This document shows, one piece after another, positions 58,220-64,000 of a stretch of DNA of 64,000 bases. Numbering within the stretch: the first letter of the stretch is position 1; each line of letters begins with the position of its first letter. Under the pieces are notes generated by a model. That model made no database searches. It saw nothing but the letters and a program-made list of their open reading frames with translations, and was not told the DNA's origin. Position numbers and translations under genes: made by a program. Origin of the DNA: JBBRVP01 sp038246785 (GTDB lineage Bacteria; Actinomycetota; Actinomycetes; Jiangellales; Jiangellaceae); the NCBI GenBank assembly GCA_038246785.1, contig JBBRVP010000003.1:92361-156360 (forward strand), given 5' to 3'.

Positions 58220-58965
58220 GGGAGGCCGGGAGGGTCGAGGCACCGCGGCTGCTCGTCGTCGAGCACGAGGCGGACGCCGGGCTGGGTCGGTTCGCCGCGC
58301 CGCTGGGCGAGGCGGGGCTCGACGTCGACGTGCTGGCGCCTTATGCCGGCCGGCCGGTGCCCCGCCGGATCGACGGCTACGCCGGTCTGGTCGTGCTCGG
58401 CGGCGCGGCAGCCGCCTGGGAGGACCAGCTGTGGCCGTGGCTGCCCGACACCCGGGCGCTGCTGGTGTCCGCCGTGGAGAGTGCCGTACCGGTGCTCGCC
58501 GTCTGCCTCGGCGCCCAGCTGCTGGCGGTCGCCACCGGCGGGCGGGTCGAGCGCGGCGCCGCCGGCGCCGAGATCGGGGTACGCGAGGTGGTGTGGCGCG
58601 CGGAGGCCGCCCACGACCCGCTGCTGGGCGGCCTCGGACCGCGCCAGCCGGTCGTCCACTGGCACCAGGACGCCGTCGTCGAACTGCCGCCGGGCGCGGA
58701 GTGGCTCGTCGAGGCTGCGTCGTACCCGTACCAGGCGTTCCGGCTCGCCGGCACCGCGTGGGGCGTGCAGTTCCACCCGGAGGTGACAGTCGAGGGCTTC
58801 CGGTCGTGGGTCGAGGCCGACCCGGAGGCAGGTGCCGCCGACGGGCTGGTGCTCGAGGCCGAGCTGCGCCGCCTCGCCGCCCGCGACGCCGAGCTGGACG
58901 AGATCTGGCGACCGGTGGTCGAGCGATTCGCCGGGCTCGTCGGTCGGGGGCGGTCGACGGCGTGA
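58216..58965 (+). CDS. Class I glutamine amidotransferase (GATase1)
   Basis: A stand-alone 249-residue glutaminase-like protein. The catalytic triad is present: Cys in VLAVCLGAQLLAVATGG, His and Glu in GVQFHPEVTVEGF. It resembles the GMP-synthase-type GATases of unknown partner (YfiT/PuuD-like region). Its GTG overlaps the glnA2 stop, and its own stop overlaps the glnE start, both by 4 nt (GTGA), so it is built into the nitrogen operon. Hydrolysis of glutamine or gamma-glutamyl products of GlnA2 is a reasonable guess. Confidence 0.88.
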   Translation: MREAGRVEAPRLLVVEHEADAGLGRFAAPLGEAGLDVDVLAPYAGRPVPRRIDGYAGLVVLGGAAAAWEDQLWPWLPDTRALLVSAVESAVPVLAVCLGAQLLAVATGGRVERGAAGAEIGVREVVWRAEAAHDPLLGGLGPRQPVVHWHQDAVVELPPGAEWLVEAASYPYQAFRLAGTAWGVQFHPEVTVEGFRSWVEADPEAGAADGLVLEAELRRLAARDAELDEIWRPVVERFAGLVGRGRSTA

Positions 58966-61900
58966 CAGCCGGCGCGACCAGCAGCGGCCGGGCGGACAGC
59001 GGCCGGGCCGACAGCGGCCGGGCCGACAGCGTCGCCGCCCGGCTGGCCCGGCTCGGGTTCGCCGACGCCGGCCGGGCCGAGCGGCTGCTCGCCGACCCCG
59101 CGCTGGCGGGGCTGCTCGACCCGCTCGAGGACGTCGCCGACGACGGCCTGGTCACCGCGCTGGCCGCCACCGCTGATCCGGACCAGGCACTCTTGGGTAC
59201 GGTGCGCCTGCTCGAGGGCCTGCCGGGGACGCCGAGCGCGCCGGGCGGTGTCGCGGCATTGCGGGCGACCCTGCGCTCCGGCTCGACCACGCGCGACCGG
59301 CTGCTCGCCGTGCTCGGCTCGTCGGCGGCGCTGGGCGACCACCTGGCCCGCCACCCTGCGCACTGGACGGCGCTGGCCGACGCCGCTCCGCCCACGCCGG
59401 AGCAGCTGCGCGCACGGCTGCTGGGAGCCGTCGGTGCCGATCCCGACGACGCGCTACCCGTCGCGGCCCACGGCGGAGGACCGGGCCGCGATGCGCTGCG
59501 CGTCGGCTACCGCCGCCACCTGCTCGCCCTCGCCGGGCGTGACCTGGCCCATCCGGCGCCGAAGCAGCTGCTCTCCGAGGTGGCCGCCGAGCTCGCCGAC
59601 CTCGCCGCGGCGGCGTTGGAGGCGGCGCTGGCCGTGGCCCGCGCCGAGGTCGTGGCCGGTGCGGCAGGCCCGAACGGTGGCGCGGGCGCGGCAGAAGCGT
59701 GCCGGCTGGCCGTTGTGGCATTGGGCAAGTGCGGCGGGCGCGAGCTCAACTACGTGAGCGACGTCGACGTCGTGTTCGTCGCCGAGGCGATGCCCGGCGG
59801 TGACGAAGGGGCGGCGCTGCGCACCGCCACCGACCTCGCCACAAGGCTGATGCGGATCTGCGCGGACCACACCGGCGAGGGCACGCTGTGGCCGGTCGAC
59901 GCAGGCCTGCGACCCGAGGGAGGGCGCGGCCCCCTCGTGCGCAGCCTCGCCAGCCACCTCGCCTACTACGACCGCTGGGCGAAGACTTGGGAGTTCCAGG
60001 CGCTGCTCAAGGCCCGGCCGGTCGCCGGCGACGAGCAGCTCGGGCGGGCGTACGTCGACGCCGTCGCGCCGCTGGTCTGGGCAGCCGCCGACCGGGACGG
60101 ATTCGTCGACGACGTACGCGCCATGCGCCGCCGCGTCGAGCAGCACATCCGCCCGGCCGACGCGCATCGCGAGCTCAAGCTCGGTCCTGGCGGCTTGCGT
60201 GACGTCGAGTTCGCGGTGCAGCTGCTGCAGCTCGTCCACGGCCGCGGCGACGTCTTCCTGCGCAGCCCGACGACGCTGGCCGCCCTCGAACAGCTGTCGA
60301 CGCGCGGCTACGTCGGCCGAGCCGACGCCGGCGAGCTCGACCGTGACTACCGCTTCCTGCGCGCGCTTGAGCATCGCATCCAGCTGCAGCGGCTGCGTCG
60401 CACGCACGTGGTGCCCACGGCGCCCGCCGAACTGCGCCGGCTCGGCCGCTCGCTCGGTATGCGAGCCGACCCGGGCGCCGAGCTCGAGGAGACCTGGCGC
60501 CGCCACTCCCGCGAGGTGCGGCGGCTGCACGAGAAGCTGTTCTACCGCCCGTTGCTCGCTGCCGTGGCGCGGTTGCCGGGTGACCACGCCCGGCTCACGC
60601 CGGATGCGGCGCGGGCGCGCCTGGAGGCGCTCGGCTACGCCGACCCGGCCGGTGCCCTGCGCCACCTCGAGGCGCTCACCACCGGCCTGTCCCGACGCGC
60701 CGCGATCCAGCGGACGCTGCTGCCGGTGCTGCTCGGCTGGTTCGCCGACGCGCCCGACCCCGACGCCGGTCTGCTCGGCTTCCGCCAGGTGAGCGAGGCG
60801 CTCGGCGAGACGCCGTGGTATCTGCGACTGCTGCGCGACGAGGGCGCCGCCGCCGAGCGGATGGCAAGGGTCCTCGCCTCGAGCCGCTGGGCCACCGAGC
60901 TGCTGCTACGCGCACCCGAGGCGGTCGCGATGCTCGGCGACGACGCCGAGCTGTCGCCGCGCACCCGCGCCGACCTCGAGCCGGAGGTGCACGCCGCGGT
61001 CGGTCGGCACAGCGAGCCCGACCGGGCAGCCGCCGGTGCCCGCGCGGTGCGCCGCCGCGAGCTGTTCCGCATCGCCGTCGCAGACGTGTGCGGCCTGCTT
61101 GATATCGCCGAGGTGGGCGAGGGGCTCAGCACCGTCGCGCAGGCGACGCTGGCCGGGGGGTTCGAGGCGGCCGTGCGCGACGTGGAGGCACGTGTCGGGG
61201 CCCTGCCGACGCGCCTTGCGGTGCTCGCCATGGGCCGCCTCGGTGGTCACGAGATGGGCTACGCCAGCGACGCGGACGTGCTGTTCGTCCACGACCCGCT
61301 CCCGGGCGCCGAGGAGGAGGCGGCCGGTGAGGCAGCCCTCGCCGTCGCCAACGCGATGCGCCAGCTGCTGTCGATGCCCTCTCCCGAGCCGGCGCTGCCC
61401 GTCGACGCCGACCTGCGTCCCGAGGGCCGCAGCGGGCCGCTGGTGCGCACCCTCGCCTCGTACGCCGCCTACTACGAACGCTGGGGCCTGGTCTGGGAAC
61501 GGCAAGCCCTCCTGCGTTGCGAGCCGGTCGCCGGCGACACCGACATGGGGGAGCGCTTCATCGCCCTCGTCGACCCGCTGCGCTGGCCGGCGGAGGGTCT
61601 CGCCACGGCCGACGTACGCGAGGTGCGACGCCTCAAGGCGCGTGTCGAGGCCGAGCGGCTGCCGCGCGGAGCCGATCCCGGGACGCACACCAAGCTCGGT
61701 CCGGGCGGGTTGGCCGACGTGGAGTGGACCGCGCAGCTGCTGCAGCTGCGCCACGCCGGTCGGATGCCGGGTCTGCGCACCACCCGGACCCTGGCCGCCC
61801 TCGACGCCGCGGTGGACGCCGACCTGCTGAGCACGGGGGACCGCGACACCCTGGCGGCCGCGTGGCGACTGGCCACCCGCGCCCGCAACGCCAGCGTCCT

Positions 61901-62069
61901 GCTGCGCGGCCGGCCCACCGACCAGTTGCCGCACGACGTCCGGGAGTTGGGGAAGGTGGCCCAGCTGCTCGGCTACGGGGCCGAGCACACGACGGCTTTC
62001 GTGGAGGACTACCGACGGACGACCCGGCGGGCCCGCCGGGTCGTGGAGCAGGTGTTGTACGGCCGCTGA
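58962..62069 (+). CDS. glnE: Bifunctional glutamine synthetase adenylyltransferase/deadenylase
   Basis: GlnE adenylylates and deadenylylates glutamine synthetase according to nitrogen status. The 1035-residue protein has two nucleotidyltransferase halves. The N-terminal half has GKCGGRELNYVSDVDVVFVA and KLGPGGLRDVEFAVQLLQL; the C-terminal half has GRLGGHEMGYASDADVLFVH and KLGPGGLADVEWTAQLLQLR. Both keep the G-x10-11-DxD pattern. GTG 58962 overlaps the amidotransferase stop. The first 22 residues include three SGRAD repeats before the conserved start. Confidence 0.96.
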   Translation: MTAGATSSGRADSGRADSGRADSVAARLARLGFADAGRAERLLADPALAGLLDPLEDVADDGLVTALAATADPDQALLGTVRLLEGLPGTPSAPGGVAALRATLRSGSTTRDRLLAVLGSSAALGDHLARHPAHWTALADAAPPTPEQLRARLLGAVGADPDDALPVAAHGGGPGRDALRVGYRRHLLALAGRDLAHPAPKQLLSEVAAELADLAAAALEAALAVARAEVVAGAAGPNGGAGAAEACRLAVVALGKCGGRELNYVSDVDVVFVAEAMPGGDEGAALRTATDLATRLMRICADHTGEGTLWPVDAGLRPEGGRGPLVRSLASHLAYYDRWAKTWEFQALLKARPVAGDEQLGRAYVDAVAPLVWAAADRDGFVDDVRAMRRRVEQHIRPADAHRELKLGPGGLRDVEFAVQLLQLVHGRGDVFLRSPTTLAALEQLSTRGYVGRADAGELDRDYRFLRALEHRIQLQRLRRTHVVPTAPAELRRLGRSLGMRADPGAELEETWRRHSREVRRLHEKLFYRPLLAAVARLPGDHARLTPDAARARLEALGYADPAGALRHLEALTTGLSRRAAIQRTLLPVLLGWFADAPDPDAGLLGFRQVSEALGETPWYLRLLRDEGAAAERMARVLASSRWATELLLRAPEAVAMLGDDAELSPRTRADLEPEVHAAVGRHSEPDRAAAGARAVRRRELFRIAVADVCGLLDIAEVGEGLSTVAQATLAGGFEAAVRDVEARVGALPTRLAVLAMGRLGGHEMGYASDADVLFVHDPLPGAEEEAAGEAALAVANAMRQLLSMPSPEPALPVDADLRPEGRSGPLVRTLASYAAYYERWGLVWERQALLRCEPVAGDTDMGERFIALVDPLRWPAEGLATADVREVRRLKARVEAERLPRGADPGTHTKLGPGGLADVEWTAQLLQLRHAGRMPGLRTTRTLAALDAAVDADLLSTGDRDTLAAAWRLATRARNASVLLRGRPTDQLPHDVRELGKVAQLLGYGAEHTTAFVEDYRRTTRRARRVVEQVLYGR
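58983..59027 (+). repeat. In-frame tandem repeat, 3 units of 15 bp, at the GlnE N-terminus
   Basis: Three 15-bp units encode (SGRAD)3 at residues 8-22 of GlnE, ahead of the conserved domain. The units differ by a single base. Confidence 0.9.
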
Positions 62070-62082
62070 GTCCCGCTCAGCG
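62064..62082. terminator. Small hairpin at the glnE stop
   Basis: CGCTGAG and CTCAGCG form a 7-bp stem with a 5-nt loop across the glnE stop codon and the end of the convergent heparinase remnant. No T-run. Confidence 0.3.
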
Positions 62083-62525
62083 CAGGATGCGGGACGCGAA
62101 CCAGTGTGGGCGCACGGCGATCCGCTCCACGCCTGCCGGCGTGGACACCGTGACGTTGACGCCGGTCGCCGACAGCGACACGTCTCGCACCGACACCGAC
62201 CGGCGTCGGCGTCGTGGGGCCGGGGCACGAGCAGCGTGGCCACGTGCCAGGTCGGCGCGCGCCGGCTCGGCTCCAGGGTCGGGGAGGGCTCTACCGTCCC
62301 GTACGACTTGCTGCGCCAGCCGACCAGCGGGTGCATCGACCCCTGCCGGATCCGCAACGCGGGGTGCCCCCCGAGAGCGAGCACGCTGAGCCGCGGCCCC
62401 TGGCCGGTGACCTGGTCTGCGCGGGTGCGGGTGAGCCGGTAGGAGACGTCGTCCGGCAGCATCCAGCGCTGGGTGAGTGTGCGGGTGCTGGTCTGCTGCA
62501 CGTGGTCGTCCACGAGCAGCCATCA
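62077..62525 (-). pseudogene. C-terminal fragment of a heparinase II/III-like protein, frameshifted
   Basis: From about 62525 down, one frame reads VDDHVQQTSTRTLTQRWMLP, LSVLALGGHPALRI, GSMHPLVGWRSKSYGTVEP, TWHVATLLVPRPHDADAG. It resembles the beta-sandwich C-terminus of heparinase II/III-type polysaccharide lyases. Near 62210 the likely continuation (SVSVRDVSLSATGVNVTVST, VRPHWFASRILR) is in another frame, ending at 62077. The lyase domain is missing; its place is taken by the ISL3 transposase fragment. The family call is from likeness of the tail only. Confidence 0.55.
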
Positions 62526-62982
62526 GCCAGCCGGTGTCGTGGTCGATGACCACGGTCAGGTAGCGCTGACCCTTGCGGTGCGCGATCTCGTCGATGCCGA
62601 TCCGGCGCAGCCCGTTCAGCCGGTCGGCGTGCCCGGCCAGCCACGCGCAGGTGTCCTCAAAGCCGGTCGTGCACCGCGCTCCCGGCCGAGCCCACGGCCC
62701 GCGGCGACCACCACCACATGCTCCGGGCAGGCCACCCGCGGCGGCCTCCAGGAACACCCTGACCGTGCCCACATCCACCGCCCGCCGGCGACGCCGCCCA
62801 TCCCCCCGGTCGTAGCCGCGGCAGCGCCGCCGGCACCGCGAGCAACGCTGCTGTCGCGAGCGGGTCGGTCGGACCCGGCCCACCAGCACTTCCTCCTCGG
62901 TGCCGTTCTGCTCGAGCTGGACCGCCTCGATCACCGTGTGCTCGACCCCGAGCAACCGCCGCCATACCCTGGCCGTGCGCAC
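62526..62982 (-). pseudogene. Decayed ISL3-family transposase, N-terminal part
   Basis: The translation begins like an ISL3 transposase (MRTARVWRRLLGVEHTVIEA), with a zinc-finger-like RCSRCRRRCRGYDRGDGRRR. It later keeps the conserved RIGIDEIAHRKGQRYLTVVI and DHDTG strand of the DDE domain. Between them the frame changes twice (the segment PRVACPEHVVVVAA is in another frame), and some 40 residues expected between TCAWLAGHA and DRLNGLRRIG are absent. Everything after DHDTGWLM is gone. It is an inactive relic fused to the heparinase tail. The 254 nt upstream (62983-63236) hold no gene, only a TCGGGCA/TGCCCGA hairpin at 63135-63149. Confidence 0.8.
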
Positions 62983-63236
62983 GCCATACTCCGCTCTGTG
63001 GTTGCTGAACCTCGACAGTCCAGAAACCTAGACGGGGCACGGCGTGTCGCGCTCAGCGCACCCTCAACCCGCCACGGGAACGGCAGGAGCCAGAATTTGG
63101 TCCGGCCATCCGCAGAACGCGGACGGCTCGGGCATCGGGCAGTGCCCGACGCCATCAGCAAGACCCTTCACCAGCATTGCCGCAAGAGAGGCAGCCCCGG
63201 CACACGACGGGGATCCGCTCTGTCACGGCAGGTTCG

Positions 63237-63596
63237 CTACAGCTGCAGGTGGAGGCGTAGTGCGTCGTCGAGCTTCGCCATGACGTCCGCAGGAGCCCAC
63301 CCGAGAACCGCGCCCAGCCGCTCGACGGCGATCGAGCGGACCTGCTCGGCCTGGGCCTTGGAGTCCAGTCGCAACCCCGTCGCGGCCGCGGGCAGCAACG
63401 CCTGGAACGGGAAGATCCGGTCGGTGTTGCTGGTGACCGGCACGACGGTGACAATTCCGCGCCCGAGCCGAGCCGCGATCGCGTTGGCGCGATCGTTGCT
63501 GACGATCACTGCCGGACGTCGCTTGCTCGCCTCGCTTCCGCGCACAGGGTCCAGATCGACGAGCCGAATCTCACCGCGCAGCATCGGCGACCCCAT
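63237..63596 (-). CDS. MazF/PemK-family toxin (mRNA interferase)
   Basis: A ribonuclease toxin of 119 residues (115 if ATG 63584 is used). The fold signature is GEIRLVDLDPVRGSEASKRR PAVIVSND, which includes the RPAVIVSN strand with catalytic arginine. VVPVTSNTDRIFPFQALLP and LDSKAQAEQVRSIAVERLG complete the CcdB/PemK-like barrel. It overlaps the antitoxin gene by 26 nt (or 14), the usual toxin-antitoxin order. Both genes are complete, so the module is probably active. Confidence 0.92.
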   Translation of the reverse strand: MGSPMLRGEIRLVDLDPVRGSEASKRRPAVIVSNDRANAIAARLGRGIVTVVPVTSNTDRIFPFQALLPAAATGLRLDSKAQAEQVRSIAVERLGAVLGWAPADVMAKLDDALRLHLQL

Positions 63597-63801
63597 CGGC
63601 CGCGGTCACACTCCACGCCGCCTGGTCGCCTGATGCCTCCCACTCCTGCCACGCGGCTTCATAGTCCTGCTCCAGCTCGGGCAGGCGCAGCATGCGCACA
63701 GCGTGGTGCAACGCGGCCGACCTGGAGCGGAGACCGGAGGAACGGGCAAACTCGTCGAGAATGGCCACATCCTCGTCCGGCAAACTGACACTGAGCTTCA
63801 T
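63571..63801 (-). CDS. Ribbon-helix-helix antitoxin (MazE-like)
   Basis: A 76-residue antitoxin. The N-terminal ribbon-helix-helix DNA-binding domain is clear (MKLSVSLPDEDVAILDEFAR, SSGLRSRSAALHHAVRMLR). An acidic tail (LEQDYEAAWQEWEASGDQAA) should wrap the toxin. It is the first gene of the pair, just after a direct-repeat operator candidate. Confidence 0.92.
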   Translation of the reverse strand: MKLSVSLPDEDVAILDEFARSSGLRSRSAALHHAVRMLRLPELEQDYEAAWQEWEASGDQAAWSVTAADGVADAAR

Positions 63802-63806
63802 ACCGC

Positions 63807-63825
63807 AATACTACCTCAGTACTAC
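63807..63825 (-). promoter_or_regulatory. Candidate toxin-antitoxin operator (direct repeats)
   Basis: Two copies of ArTACTAC (63807-63814 and 63818-63825) are spaced 11 bp apart, about one helical turn, directly upstream of the antitoxin ATG. This is the arrangement expected for cooperative ribbon-helix-helix binding. Confidence 0.5.
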
Positions 63826-63869
63826 CCAGGTGGCGGTGGGCATGCGCAGATGTTGCCGATCGCGCTAGC

Positions 63870-64000
63870 CCCAATACCGTTCAGTTAAGATGCCAACGGT
63901 GTAGTTTGGTGGCATGCCGCGTGCTGGATGGAAGAAGCCGGAGACCGAGCGTCGCTTGTCGGATCTTGTGTCGGTGGGGGTGCTGACGCGGGTGTTCCCG
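63870..64000 (+). mobile_element. Left end of a probable IS4-family insertion sequence
   Basis: The base composition drops around 63875-63913, just before the transposase start. A terminal inverted repeat cannot be confirmed because the right end is not in the window, and the exact left boundary is uncertain. Confidence 0.5.
63914..64000 (+). CDS. IS4-type transposase, N-terminal start, cut by the window end
   Basis: Twenty-nine codons are visible (MPRAGWKKPETERRLSDLVS, then VGVLTRVFP). They match the start of actinobacterial IS4-family transposases, whose N-terminal domain begins RLSDLVSVGLLTRVFP. The AT-richer 40 nt before it (63870-63913) would include the left end of the element. The rest is outside the window. 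Confidence 0.72.
   Translation, partial: MPRAGWKKPETERRLSDLVSVGVLTRVFP

Overview
The window is very GC-rich, dense, and almost wholly coding. Its gene content is that of an Actinobacterium (class Actinomycetes): a FasR-FabD-FabH-AcpP-FabF fatty-acid operon, a homodimeric pyruvate dehydrogenase E1 (AceE), DUF3052/AhpE, the Nif3 - coiled-coil zinc ribbon - RNase H/phosphatase trio, polyphosphate glucokinase, GlnA2/GlnE, DUF3145, DUF3152 and DUF3817 proteins. From memory, the 20-62 kb part runs in roughly the order of Mycobacterium tuberculosis Rv2245-Rv2221c (fab cluster, fasR, aceE, ahpE, Rv2230c-Rv2228c, glnA2, glnE), so most of it is an ancestral chromosomal backbone. I do not assign a genus.

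Layout. 0-5.2 kb: end of a ferredoxin-reductase-like flavoprotein, DNA primase, a xylulokinase-like kinase and an RpoD-family sigma factor. 5.2-14.2 kb: an M1-like lipoprotein peptidase, a topoisomerase IB with a probable N-terminal frameshift, tRNA-Asn and tRNA-Met, a two-component system, a DUF3152 protein, a PiT phosphate transporter with its DUF47 partner, and SURF1 with DUF3817. 14.3-19.8 kb: a block that looks inserted between these and the fatty-acid region (UspA-like protein, enolase, MFS transporter, dynamin-like GTPase, CsbD). 20-25.5 kb: DUF3145 and the FASII operon with its PucR-type regulator. 25.6-39.8 kb: aldo/keto reductase, PHP-domain protein with a tandem-repeat N-terminus, acetyltransferase, PPK2, AceE, DUF3052, AhpE, tRNA-Val, the Nif3 trio, an RNB ribonuclease and a large secreted protein of unknown function. 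39.9-44.3 kb: RNase P RNA flanked by gene debris (a lipase stump, and fused ends of a lost fadA-fadB operon), an unusual membrane/Ddn-like fusion, and a single-chain PheS-FDX-ACB protein. 44.3-55.8 kb: polyphosphate glucokinase, lactate dehydrogenase, methionine aminopeptidase, transporter, SIS-like protein, Fur-type regulator with catalase, amidohydrolase, NAD synthetase, and an XRE regulator with a membrane partner. 55.8-62.1 kb: MscS channel and the overlapping glnA2 - amidotransferase - glnE operon. 62-64 kb: accessory edge with decayed ISL3 transposase and heparinase fragments, a MazEF-type toxin-antitoxin pair and the start of an IS4-type transposase.

Themes. Phosphate and polyphosphate recur (PiT/DUF47, PPK2, PpgK), as do redox defence (AhpE, Fur-catalase) and nitrogen control (GlnA2/GlnE). 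Two expression habits stand out. Many start codons lie 6-8 nt after a TAnnnT -10 box with no Shine-Dalgarno, as expected of leaderless mRNAs. Many operon junctions are 4-nt GTGA overlaps, one of them apparently CTGA with a CTG start.

The least explained items are a composite palindrome-plus-hairpin element in three intergenic copies (24.2, 49.0 and 49.8 kb), the single-chain PheS-like ligase, the dynamin-MFS-enolase block, and the 587-residue secreted protein.
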